NCBI GenBank assembly: GCA_046545575.1
Contig: JBKGZM010000009.1
Span: forward strand, 1 to 45,743
Source: JAGXOF01 sp046545575
GTDB taxonomy: Bacteria > Chloroflexota > Dehalococcoidia > SZUA-161 > SpSt-899
DNA length: 45,743 nucleotides
Direction: 5' to 3'
Shown: positions 1 through 7,791 of the stretch, piece by piece
Position numbering within the stretch: position 1 is the stretch's first letter
How the letters are laid out: every line of letters starts with the position of its first letter
Notes under the pieces: generated by a model
Seen by the model: the letters and a program-made list of their open reading frames with translations, nothing else
Told to the model about the DNA's origin: nothing
Databases searched by the model: none
Position numbers and translations under genes: made by a program

Positions 1-67
1 CTTCGGTGCACACTATACCCTTCAGCTCCACAGGCGCTATGTCCTGAGTTCTGAATTTAGCACAGCC

Positions 68-1105
68 TTATGCCGCCTCCAGCCTCTTCGAGCTAAACAA
101 AAACGCTCCGCTCAGTATAATTATCGGCACAATGTACAGCAGCACATTCGCCATCCCCACATAAGGGCCTCCGGCCGCCAGCCTGGTCATGAGTCCAAAC
201 GGCGAAGGACTCACAAAAAGGGTCAGCCCAGCCACTACGACAAGCGCTATCGAATACACGAACTGGGCCCTTTCCCTGTCCCTCAAATGTAATGCGATAA
301 TCGCCGCACCAAAGGCAATGCATATGGCAACAAGCACAGAAAGCAATAACACGGATATCACGTTCTGTATGGAGAAATCATTCAGCCTCAGGAGGAGCAC
401 CCACAGGACACACTGCACAAGGGCTGTTAAACCGGCAGCAAAAACCTTGGACAGGAATATCTCGCTCAAGGACAGGGGCGCTGCCTGCAGCGTGTCGAGG
501 GTCTTGTTCTGAAACTCCTCCGATATCGTGTCTATGGTGATGCTTCCCGCTATGAGCGCGGGAAAGAACATCAAGAGCGGGATTATTATGGAGTAAAGGA
601 ATTCATAGCTTGTATGGGGCTCCCCTTCAAGTCCGTTATAACTTAACTCTATCCCGTTTTGCTCCCGCAAATAATTCTCCGCCTCCTTAAGGGGCGTATC
701 AAGGGTCATAAGTACAAGCGTCGACTTAGTGTCCGACTCGGGAACTACAAGTTGCATATCCACTGTCTTCGACGAGGTCTCGGGTATGGACATAACCGCG
801 TCGACTCGGCCAGAGCGGAAGGCCTGATCGGCGGCTTCGGTATTCAAGAATCGTTTCACGTGGATATTATCCTCGGACTCAACGAAATCGATAACCGGGC
901 TCTCCGTGGCTCCGACGGCTGCCACATCGAGATTTACCCGTGAGTTCCGCCCTATGGATCCAGGATCGTAGAATGACATAACCCCCACAAGCAAGAACGA
1001 GGAGAAGGCGGCGATGAAGAGCTGGATGAAAATGGCGAACATGATCGTCTTCTCCCGCCTGATCGCCTTGAGTTCCTTCCCTACCAGAACAAAGAATTCC
1101 CTCAA
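68..1105 (-). CDS. ABC-2 type transporter permease (NatB-like), small subunit
   Basis: Membrane subunit of an ABC exporter of the ABC-2 superfamily. The 345-residue protein has one N-terminal membrane segment (about residues 20-45), an extracytoplasmic region of about 120 residues, then five to six hydrophobic segments from residue 170 to the end, the usual NatB/ABC2_membrane_3 plan. The start is a TTG whose last two bases lie in the TGA stop of the upstream permease gene (TTGA overlap), so the two subunits are very probably translationally coupled and form a heterodimer. The ATPase partner is the divergent gene at 3334. The substrate cannot be read from sequence; Na+ or a peptide/antibiotic are family precedents. 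Confidence 0.85.
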   Translation of the reverse strand: MREFFVLVGKELKAIRREKTIMFAIFIQLFIAAFSSFLLVGVMSFYDPGSIGRNSRVNLDVAAVGATESPVIDFVESEDNIHVKRFLNTEAADQAFRSGRVDAVMSIPETSSKTVDMQLVVPESDTKSTLVLMTLDTPLKEAENYLREQNGIELSYNGLEGEPHTSYEFLYSIIIPLLMFFPALIAGSITIDTISEEFQNKTLDTLQAAPLSLSEIFLSKVFAAGLTALVQCVLWVLLLRLNDFSIQNVISVLLLSVLVAICIAFGAAIIALHLRDRERAQFVYSIALVVVAGLTLFVSPSPFGLMTRLAAGGPYVGMANVLLYIVPIIILSGAFLFSSKRLEAA

Positions 1106-3021
1106 GATAGCACCCCCATCACAACGAAGAGGTTATACAGTCCATGAATTACCGCTCCCGCTGCTATGCCCAGCGGGTAGTATTTGATGCCGAGCCGTGC
1201 TGTGAGGAGGCAGACAGCAGATGTGCATGCAAAGTGGAGCACGAGGGGCAAGGCAAGGAACCCGGAGCCGAAAGCAGCTTCAATAAACTGGGATTTGGAA
1301 ACTACACTCATAGTGACATACAGCAAAGCCTTCTCCCCCACCAGAAAGCCAAGCGCAGCCAGGAACGAGAATTTGAGCACGCTCTTGAACGAGTTAATAA
1401 CTCCATTCTGCAAAAGGACAACAATCCCGGCCGACTTGCCGATCTCCTCCCCTACCACCGAAACGCCAAGTATAATCACCAGCGAGAGGGACACGGACAG
1501 GTTTAGGGCAACGACTATCGAGGCAAACTCCACCATCAAGACAAGCGGAATAAGTAGAAGACTGAGACAGAACACAGATATATTAAGATGGTCCCTGTCG
1601 ATGGCCAGATATATTGCCTCGCTCATCTTCCTGTGGAGCGAGCGGAAACCCATCAGGTACTCCTCATTGAATATCCGTACTCCGACGAACATCGTTACCA
1701 GGAACGACAAATACAGTGGCAGCGTAGCCAGCAGGTACTCCATCATTCCAAATGATTCACCCCTGTACATTTGCACTGCTAGCGTGAGAGGTGAAATAAA
1801 GCTTATCTCGCTGACGCCGGTGAACATTGCCGGGGCAACGAGATAAACGATGATAAGCCACCCGGCCAATACCGAGAAGAAGGTCTGGTCCTTGAAGGTT
1901 CTGTACAGCAGAGCAACCATGAGCAGCACGCTGAGCACGAAGAGGATAACAGGAGTGAAGATAGCCAGACTGAGAAACACCTCCCCTCCCAGGATCAAGG
2001 TTATGGCTACGATGGCAACCAGGGAATACCCGATATACGGCAGCATCTTGCCGAGGATTATCTGAAAAGGCGTCACAGGGGACGAGAGCAGAACGAGCAG
2101 CTTTCTGCCTATCTTCTCCTCCATGAAACTGCTGGTGAAGAATACACTGACGATGAAGGTGGGAATGATGTAGAAGAAAGCAATCAGCACCTGCGCAAGC
2201 GGCATAGGAGGTTGCGACAATGACGGCACAATTATTTCCTCATCGCGGGCGAACTCAGCCTGGAACTCAGGCATGCTGCTTCCATGGGTGTACTCCTCGA
2301 GTTGCGCCTGCACCGCTTGATCGGCGGCTGTCATTTCGTCGGGCAAATTGCCCTCGGTCTCTTGCTCCAGCGAGGGGGCACTCTCCCCGTTAGGCGAAGT
2401 GTCCTCTCCCTTGACGGGAGAGGATTGAGGTGAGGATGATTCCCCTTCTACTTCTTGCCCAGCGGCAGGCGATGATCGGGACTCCGATGTTGAAGAGGAT
2501 GCGGAGGTAGAAGTAGATGCTCCCGTTCCTGAGTCCAGTATGTCCGAAAGACTCGCCCTGGTTGCGTTATCCCGTGCCTCCGCCGCAACCGGCGAATGGC
2601 GAACCTCGATGCGAAGCGGAAACGCCTCGTCGATATCATGCGTTTGAGCAATCCTGACAAGCTCTTCCTTTTCCAGATACTTCTTGAGTGCCCCCACGGC
2701 CTGCTTCGATCTCTCGTCTTCTCTGGAGAACACTGTGGTCTTGCCAATGTACACATCGATGCGTTTCTCCGAGAGCATGGCGTGACCCTTGTCCGGCTCG
2801 ACCGAGATGACATTGAATTGCTCTCCTGTTATGGAAGGTGCTCCCGGGGAAACCCCAACCGTGTACAAATCCCTGCTCAGGCCGAAGTCCTGGTTGTAAA
2901 TAGTGTACGAAAGCACGGCAGCAAGCAGAATGATAGCCACCAGGCCTATCCTCGACTTGCCCGTGAACCTGGTGCGCAGCCGGGTTATCTCACGTTTGGA
3001 TATGAGGAGCGTACTTCTCAT
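1102..3021 (-). CDS. ABC-2 permease fused to a C-terminal PrsW-type intramembrane protease domain
   Basis: A 639-residue membrane protein with two parts. Residues 1 to about 450 follow the NatB-like ABC-2 permease plan: one N-terminal helix (about 24-42), a large extracytoplasmic domain to about 270, then five helices. The outer domain contains a Ser/Pro/Glu-rich low-complexity stretch (about 160-235). Residues about 480-639 add further helices carrying the PrsW signature: EEIGK (E525, E526, K529), GFLVGEK (E563), an in-membrane H596 and HGLYN (H626, N630). In PrsW proteases the EExxK glutamates and a later His are essential. The fusion suggests substrate processing coupled to export, or regulation of the exporter; this is inference. 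The first gene of the minus-strand pair, it overlaps the next permease by 4 bases. Confidence 0.82.
   Translation of the reverse strand: MRSTLLISKREITRLRTRFTGKSRIGLVAIILLAAVLSYTIYNQDFGLSRDLYTVGVSPGAPSITGEQFNVISVEPDKGHAMLSEKRIDVYIGKTTVFSREDERSKQAVGALKKYLEKEELVRIAQTHDIDEAFPLRIEVRHSPVAAEARDNATRASLSDILDSGTGASTSTSASSSTSESRSSPAAGQEVEGESSSPQSSPVKGEDTSPNGESAPSLEQETEGNLPDEMTAADQAVQAQLEEYTHGSSMPEFQAEFARDEEIIVPSLSQPPMPLAQVLIAFFYIIPTFIVSVFFTSSFMEEKIGRKLLVLLSSPVTPFQIILGKMLPYIGYSLVAIVAITLILGGEVFLSLAIFTPVILFVLSVLLMVALLYRTFKDQTFFSVLAGWLIIVYLVAPAMFTGVSEISFISPLTLAVQMYRGESFGMMEYLLATLPLYLSFLVTMFVGVRIFNEEYLMGFRSLHRKMSEAIYLAIDRDHLNISVFCLSLLLIPLVLMVEFASIVVALNLSVSLSLVIILGVSVVGEEIGKSAGIVVLLQNGVINSFKSVLKFSFLAALGFLVGEKALLYVTMSVVSKSQFIEAAFGSGFLALPLVLHFACTSAVCLLTARLGIKYYPLGIAAGAVIHGLYNLFVVMGVLS
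2390..2437. repeat. Palindromic repeat inside the permease coding sequence
   Basis: An 8-bp perfect inverted repeat (CCTCTCCC at 2403-2410, GGGAGAGG at 2416-2423, 5-base loop) followed by ATTGAGGTGAGGAT. It resembles the short CTCTCCC-type extragenic repeats scattered in many bacterial genomes and the hairpin at 7738-7765 in this window. Here it encodes roughly residues 195-211 of the permease, inside the low-complexity linker, without breaking the frame. Confidence 0.5.
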
Positions 3022-3333
3022 GGGTTATCGATGCCTTTCGTTCGCCCATTCTTATGTCACTGCTACGAAAACGTAGCTAGCTGGGTAGGGGAGGCTTTAG
3101 CCTCCCTCTGCCTGTAGTGGACAAAGCAATCTCTTTAATCCCCCTAAATCCCCCTTTACTAAAGGGGGACTTAGGAGATTGCCACCCACCTTCGGCGGAC
3201 AACCACTTCTGATGACCACACACATTATACGACAGAATCACCCCAAAAGATGCAGTGGCAGCCCCACTATGAATTCGGGGTTTGCACCCAAGATTTGGGC
3301 CCGAGAAAGGTTTAGAATAATGAACGAAAAACA
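3022..3333. other. Divergent intergenic region between permease and ATPase genes
   Basis: A 312-base gap between divergent genes. It contains the palindromic repeat at 3126-3182 and a possible -10 element TAGAAT (3312-3317) only 16 bases before the ATPase start, with no convincing -35 and no Shine-Dalgarno sequence. No other coding potential was seen. Confidence 0.6.
3126..3182. repeat. 57-bp palindromic MITE-like repeat, copy 1
   Basis: Bounded by GCAATCTC (3126-3133) and its inverse GAGATTGC (3175-3182), with an inner palindrome CCCCCTTTACTAAAGGGGG. A degenerate second copy lies at 41167-41210. The structure (short terminal inverted repeats, no ORF, intergenic) fits a miniature or REP-like mobile repeat. 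Confidence 0.6.
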
Positions 3334-4203
3334 ATGATTGAGCTTGCATCTCTCACCAAACATTACAGGGACTTCACCGCGGTCAGGGATTTGAATCTCG
3401 AGGTGAAAGAAGGGGAGATTTTCGGGATAATCGGGCACAACGGCGCGGGAAAGACAACCACCCTCAAGATGGCGGCGGGTCTGTTGAGTCCCACTTCGGG
3501 AACAGTGAGTGTAATGGGCAAGGACATGCTCAGGGACAGCATCGACGCCAAGCGGCATATCGGCTACCTCACTGAGGAAACCCCGCTCTATGAAAACATG
3601 ACAGTGAGAGAATACCTGATGTTCTTCGCCGGACTCTACGGCCTGCCGAAGTGGATGGCAAGAGAGCGCCTAGATTCGCTTCTGGACTCACTGAACCTGC
3701 CGGAGAGGGATAAATACACCGGCGAACTCTCAAAGGGGATGAAGAGGAAGGTCGCCATCGCCCGGACGCTTTTGCACGACCCGAAGCTGCTGATCCTGGA
3801 TGAACCCAATTCAGGACTGGACCCGCTCACGTCGTTCTTCATCATCGAGTATCTCAAGAAGCTGAACAACGATGGCAAGACGATCGTGGTGAGTGCCCAC
3901 AACCTGTTTCACCTGGAGTATATCTGCCATCGCGTAGCCATTCTGAAGAACGGGGAGTTGATCGTCTGTGATACCGTGGAAGCGATGCGCGAAACCCTCG
4001 GCAAACGCGAGTACGAGGTCGTTTTCAAAGCGGATGAGCCACTCGACTACGAAATGAGGGACGGCAACTACGTATTCCGCTCGGCCGATGTTGCCCAAAT
4101 CTCCACGCTGCTCAACAGGGTTTCGGAAAACGGATGGGCACTGGTCGACCTCTCGGTGCAGCAGTCCGCCCTCGAGGATATGTACGTGGATCTTATGAGT
4201 TAG
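3334..4203 (+). CDS. ABC transporter ATP-binding protein
   Basis: The 289-residue nucleotide-binding subunit of an ABC-2 exporter. Walker A GHNGAGKTT lies near residue 34, the signature reads LSKGMKRK, Walker B is LLILDEP followed by NSGLDP (D-loop), and the switch His is in SAHNL. The C-terminal 80 residues form the extra domain usual in NatA/CcmA-like ATPases. It is divergent from the two permease genes and is their likely energising subunit. No ribosome-binding site is visible, and the only -10-like hexamer is 16 bases upstream, so the leader may be very short. A strong terminator follows the stop codon directly. Confidence 0.92.
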   Translation: MIELASLTKHYRDFTAVRDLNLEVKEGEIFGIIGHNGAGKTTTLKMAAGLLSPTSGTVSVMGKDMLRDSIDAKRHIGYLTEETPLYENMTVREYLMFFAGLYGLPKWMARERLDSLLDSLNLPERDKYTGELSKGMKRKVAIARTLLHDPKLLILDEPNSGLDPLTSFFIIEYLKKLNNDGKTIVVSAHNLFHLEYICHRVAILKNGELIVCDTVEAMRETLGKREYEVVFKADEPLDYEMRDGNYVFRSADVAQISTLLNRVSENGWALVDLSVQQSALEDMYVDLMS

Positions 4204-4242
4204 AAAAAGAGAGCGCCCGCCTGCGGCGGGCGCTCTCTTTTT
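4204..4242. terminator. Bidirectional Rho-independent terminator
   Basis: A perfect 18-bp inverted repeat (4204-4221 and 4225-4242) with a 3-base loop. The stem is GC-rich in its inner part and ends in AAAAA/TTTTT on both sides, so it can stop transcription from the ATPase gene (+) and from the convergent carboxyltransferase gene (-). Confidence 0.93.
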
Positions 4243-4258
4243 ACCTCCCGATCAAACA

Positions 4259-5737
4259 CTACCGTGGTGGGGCATTAGGCGGTTTCCAGTCATCCGGCAC
4301 AGTGGTATCGATCCCATACTTATACTTGAGAAAGCGCTCGCCGGTCGCGGGATAGAGAGCATAGATAAGCACATCCTGGATGTTCCTGGCGAATTCCTTC
4401 GATTCCTCCTTGGCTTTCTCCAGCTCCGGCTCGATCATGTCCGCAGCCCGGCACGTAATCGCCTCTGTCCCCTTGAGAACGATTTCCTGGACCCCGGGAT
4501 CCATCGGAGCCGGCGGCTTACCATAAAGGCCTTTAATGTAGTTTCTGGCCTCAGTGGAGAATATCTTATACCTCCCGGCTAGCACATTCTGTACCGCCTG
4601 GACCCCCACAATCTGGCTCGTGGGCGTAACAAGTGGAGGATAGCCGAATTCGGCCCTCGTCCTGGCCGCCTCAGCCTGAACCTCGGACAGCCTGTCAAGT
4701 GTATTCATCTGTTTGAGCTGAGATATGAAGTTGCTGGTCATTCCACCGGGTATCTGGTGAACCAGCACATTGGCATCTATGACCGACATCCTCGACTGGT
4801 TTAGGAAGTCAGAATATTTGGGAGCGATCTCCTCGAGCATCTGACTGCATTTTGATAGCTGGTCTATATCGAGGCCCGTGTCTCTATCCGTACCATACAG
4901 GCTTATCACGAATGGCTCAATGGCCGGTTCAGCGGAACGCAGGGCAAACGGAGAGAGTGCCATATCGATTATGTCAACCCCAGCCTCAATCGCCTTAAGA
5001 TACGACATCGACCCCTGACCGCTGGTGTAGTGTGTGTGAAGGTCCACAGGCACACTGAGGGCTTCTTTCAGAGCCTTTATCAGGTCATAGGCGTCATACG
5101 GCGAGATCAGTCCCGCCTGGTCCTTTATACATATCGAGTCCGCCCCCATATCCTCGAAAAGCCGGGCCTTATTGACGTAATAATCAAGGTTGTAAACAGG
5201 CCCGCCCATGCGGGGCTGCGTCAACGAGTAACACACTGCCGCCTGGTAGTGCTTGCCGCATTCCTTGATTGCCTTTGCCGCTCGCTCGTGGTTGCGCTCA
5301 TCGTTTACCGCATCGAAGACGCGGAAGATATCAATGCCGACCTCTGCGGATTGCTCGACAAAGGCATCCACGACATCGTCAGGGTAGTTACGATAGCCCA
5401 CGAGGTTCTGCCCGCGCAAAAGCATCTGCAGCGGGGTGTCGGGCATAAGTCTCTTGAGAAGACGCGGCCTGTCCCACGGGTCCTCTCCCAAGAAGCGATG
5501 GGCAACGTCGAATGTGGCCCCACCCCACACCTCCATGGAATAGAAGCCGCACTTGTTCATTTCCTCAGCCATCCATTCCATATCTTCTGTGCGCATGCGT
5601 GTGGCTATGTTGGACTGATGCCCGTCACGGAACGTAACATCGCATATCTTGACGGGATTTTGGGCCTCTGGACGCGACTTTACCTTGTCGGGAGTCAGGT
5701 CCTTTGCCAATATGGGGCCATCTCCGATTCCTTTCAC
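4259..5737 (-). CDS. Biotin-dependent carboxyltransferase, 5S / pyruvate carboxylase subunit B type, no biotin domain
   Basis: A 492-residue protein of the pyruvate carboxyltransferase / oxaloacetate decarboxylase alpha / transcarboxylase 5S family. The TIM-barrel domain (about 25-300) shows DVTFRDGHQS, WGGATFD, the carbamylated-Lys region CIKDQAGL and the metal-binding DLHTHYTSG; GGMTSN supplies the catalytic Thr region, followed by the conserved PYC_OADA domain. It ends at the length of the Propionibacterium 5S subunit, with no C-terminal biotinyl domain (no EAMKM motif), so a separate carrier protein is needed and none is in this window. It transfers carboxyl between biotin and pyruvate/oxaloacetate. 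It lies downstream of the 12S-like gene on the same strand; RBS AGGAG precedes the ATG. A transcarboxylase and a two-subunit pyruvate carboxylase remain equally possible. Confidence 0.88.
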   Translation of the reverse strand: MKGIGDGPILAKDLTPDKVKSRPEAQNPVKICDVTFRDGHQSNIATRMRTEDMEWMAEEMNKCGFYSMEVWGGATFDVAHRFLGEDPWDRPRLLKRLMPDTPLQMLLRGQNLVGYRNYPDDVVDAFVEQSAEVGIDIFRVFDAVNDERNHERAAKAIKECGKHYQAAVCYSLTQPRMGGPVYNLDYYVNKARLFEDMGADSICIKDQAGLISPYDAYDLIKALKEALSVPVDLHTHYTSGQGSMSYLKAIEAGVDIIDMALSPFALRSAEPAIEPFVISLYGTDRDTGLDIDQLSKCSQMLEEIAPKYSDFLNQSRMSVIDANVLVHQIPGGMTSNFISQLKQMNTLDRLSEVQAEAARTRAEFGYPPLVTPTSQIVGVQAVQNVLAGRYKIFSTEARNYIKGLYGKPPAPMDPGVQEIVLKGTEAITCRAADMIEPELEKAKEESKEFARNIQDVLIYALYPATGERFLKYKYGIDTTVPDDWKPPNAPPR

Positions 5738-5798
5738 GATACTCCTCCTTGGGTGTGCTATGCATGACAGGGAATCGCTTCCCCGGGGGTTCCAACTC

Positions 5799-5864
5799 CC
5801 TAAACAAACCCAAAACTGTTTTTGTGGTGATTTTTAACCTCGCTCCATTCCAGGTTTGTTTAGG
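5799..5864. repeat. Perfect 12-bp inverted repeat between the carboxyltransferase genes
   Basis: CCTAAACAAACC at 5799-5810 and GGTTTGTTTAGG at 5853-5864, separated by 42 bases, in the 210-base gap between the 12S-like and 5S-like genes. It could be a hairpin in the intergenic mRNA or a pair of protein-binding half-sites; there is no T-run, so a terminator is unlikely. Confidence 0.55.
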
Positions 5865-5947
5865 ACGTAAACCCTGGTGCTCAGCCTCGCTCTATCCATC
5901 TATCCAGACGCAGCCCACCCGCTCCCAAAGCAGGGCACCCAGCCACC

Positions 5948-7501
5948 TTATAGCGGTATGTTCCCGTGTTTCCTGGGAGGTCTCACTTCCTGCTTGGTGA
6001 CAGCGCACTCGAGTGCGCTGATGATCGTTTCCCGGGTATCCCGGGGCATTATAACATCATCTATAATTCCTCGTGAGGCAGCGATATAGGGATTATACAG
6101 GCGATCCCGATATTCTTGCAACTTCTCCTCGCGCTCGGCATCCGGATCATCGGCACTTTCGAGGTCCCTTTTGTAGATAATCGGGATTGCACCCTCCGCC
6201 CCCATCACGGCTATCTCGGCTGTCGGCCAGGCGAAGACGAAGTCAGCTCCGAGTTCCTTACTGCACATCCCGATGTATGATCCCCCGTAGCTTTTCCGTG
6301 TGACCACAGTTATCTTGGGAACAGTAGCCTCCGAATAACTCCAAAGGAGTTTGGCCCCGTGCCGAATGACCCCCGTCCACTCCTGGTTTGTTCCCGGAAG
6401 GTATCCCGGGACGTCAGCCAGTGTAATGAGCGGGATGTTGAAAGCATCGCAGAACCGGATAAAGCGCGTGGCTTTATCGGAGGCATTGACATCCAGGCAG
6501 CCAGCAAGATGCATCGGCTGATTGGCGACAATGCCCACGGTCCTTCCGTTCATCCTGGCAAAGCAGACAATGATATTGGGGGCATAGTCATAATACGGCT
6601 CCATAATCTTCCCGTTGTCGACGATGAGGCGGACCACATTCCTCATGTCGTAGACTTGCCGCGAGTTGTCCGGCACTACCCCGTCCAGGTCAGGGATAAC
6701 GCGCCTGGGGTCATCGCCTGTTTCCACTACAGGGGGGGCGTCTCTGCTACTGGACGGGAGGTAATTTAGAAGTTCCTTAATCGACTCAATAGCCTCTTCG
6801 TCAGTGTTCGATACGAACTGGGCTACGCCGCTCTTGGTGGCATGGGTTATCGCTCCGCCCAGATCTTCCTTTGTAATCTCCTCGCCAGTGACCTCTTTGG
6901 TGACCTCGGGGCCGGTGATGAACATATAGCTCGTTCCCTTAACCATAAATACCCAGTCGGTCATGGCAGGGGAGTACACCGCTCCTCCAGCAGTCGGCCC
7001 CATTATAGCTGAGATCTGCGGGATTACCCCAGAGGCACATGAATTGCGATACAGCACACTGCCATACCCATGGAGAGCATCTACCCCTTCCTGTATCCGG
7101 GCACCGCCTGAATCGTTGAAGCCCACAAGCGGCACCCCTGTACGAACCGCCAAATCCATGACCTTACAGATCTTCTGGGCGTGCATCTCACCCAACGTGC
7201 CGCCCTTTGCCGTGAAATCCTGCGCAAAGGCACAGACGCGGCGTCCGTTGACCGTTCCGTATCCGGTGACCACTCCCTCTGCGGGAATGGAGGTACTCTC
7301 CATTCCGAACTGAGTAGATCGATGCCGCACGAACAGGTCCAGCTCATGGAAACTACCGGGATCAAATAGTAAGTTGAGCCTCTCCCGGGCAGTCAATTTC
7401 CCCGAAGCATGTTGTTTTTCGATATTCTTCTTGCCGCCCATGGCGGTCTGTTTCTTTCTTTTCTCCTGCAGTTCAGTGAGCCGGTCAGCAACGCTTCCCA
7501 T
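5948..7501 (-). CDS. Acyl-CoA carboxylase carboxyltransferase (propionyl-CoA carboxylase beta / 12S type)
   Basis: A 517-residue carboxyltransferase of the PccB/MmdA/transcarboxylase-12S family with two crotonase-fold halves. The N-terminal half has GKLTARERL and oxyanion-hole glycines in FNDSGGARIQEG; the C-terminal half has DVPGYLPG, RKSYGGSYIGM and AVMGAEGA. It moves carboxyl between biotin and propionyl- or acetyl-CoA. The start at 7501 (GGAGGG, then ATG) is preferred to an in-frame ATG 7 codons upstream that lacks a ribosome-binding site; the family start MGSVADRL fits. It is followed after 446... bases? No: the gap to the 5S-like gene is 210 bases. Together they give the catalytic halves of a methylmalonyl-CoA:pyruvate transcarboxylase, or two independent carboxylases. 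Confidence 0.92.
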   Translation of the reverse strand: MGSVADRLTELQEKRKKQTAMGGKKNIEKQHASGKLTARERLNLLFDPGSFHELDLFVRHRSTQFGMESTSIPAEGVVTGYGTVNGRRVCAFAQDFTAKGGTLGEMHAQKICKVMDLAVRTGVPLVGFNDSGGARIQEGVDALHGYGSVLYRNSCASGVIPQISAIMGPTAGGAVYSPAMTDWVFMVKGTSYMFITGPEVTKEVTGEEITKEDLGGAITHATKSGVAQFVSNTDEEAIESIKELLNYLPSSSRDAPPVVETGDDPRRVIPDLDGVVPDNSRQVYDMRNVVRLIVDNGKIMEPYYDYAPNIIVCFARMNGRTVGIVANQPMHLAGCLDVNASDKATRFIRFCDAFNIPLITLADVPGYLPGTNQEWTGVIRHGAKLLWSYSEATVPKITVVTRKSYGGSYIGMCSKELGADFVFAWPTAEIAVMGAEGAIPIIYKRDLESADDPDAEREEKLQEYRDRLYNPYIAASRGIIDDVIMPRDTRETIISALECAVTKQEVRPPRKHGNIPL

Positions 7502-7530
7502 AATCCCTCCGGATGTAAGCACCTCTGCCT

Positions 7531-7539
7531 ATCATATCA
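7531..7539 (-). promoter_or_regulatory. Extended -10 promoter for the 12S-like carboxyltransferase gene
   Basis: Minus-strand TATGAT (7531-7536) preceded by TGA, an extended -10 element, gives a leader of about 23 bases before the 7501 start. No good -35 is visible. Confidence 0.4.
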
Positions 7540-7610
7540 GCCAGATTGTTTCACATTGGATTATTTTACAGTGAATCCAAGGATAAGGCAAGCTGTATTT
7601 GAATGCCAGG

Positions 7611-7639
7611 TTCAAGCTGATCAATCGCCGTGTTATAAT
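7611..7639 (+). promoter_or_regulatory. Extended -10 promoter for pyrC
   Basis: Consensus TATAAT (7634-7639) preceded by TGT (extended -10), with a weak -35 TTCAAG (7611-7616) at 17-base spacing. It is the only strong -10 upstream of pyrC and would give a leader of about 145 bases. Confidence 0.6.
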
Positions 7640-7651
7640 CAGCATAACAGA

Positions 7652-7765
7652 TAGGCGCTTAGCGCCTAATCATCGACAAAATGTTGTCGATACGGAATGT
7701 AGAATTCTCGATTGAATTGCCCGCCTATGGCGGGCAACCTCTCCCCAGCAAAGTCCGGGGAGAGG
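7652..7765 (+). promoter_or_regulatory. Structured 5' leader of pyrC, four consecutive hairpins
   Basis: Four inverted repeats follow one another in the predicted leader: 7652-7668 (8-bp stem, 1-base loop), 7672-7691 (8 bp, 4-base loop), 7717-7737 (9 bp, 3-base loop) and 7738-7765 (9 bp, 10-base loop). None has a T-run, and the last ends 15 bases before the RBS GGAGG at 7781-7785. The last two resemble dispersed palindromic repeats, so the array may be inserted repeats, a regulatory leader, or both. Confidence 0.55.
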
Positions 7766-7791
7766 CGTAGGGTTCTTTCCGGAGGAATATT

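Noticed and set aside
1..67. Possible coding end at the left window edge
   Set aside because: Too short to identify a frame or product.
1184..1846. 220-codon frame opposite the PrsW-fused permease gene
   Set aside because: Antisense shadow; composition is not protein-like and there is no RBS.
5030..5767. 245-codon frame opposite the 5S-like carboxyltransferase gene
   Set aside because: Antisense shadow of a conserved gene; no recognisable domain.
7652..7691. First two pyrC leader hairpins as a terminator
   Set aside because: No T-run follows either stem.
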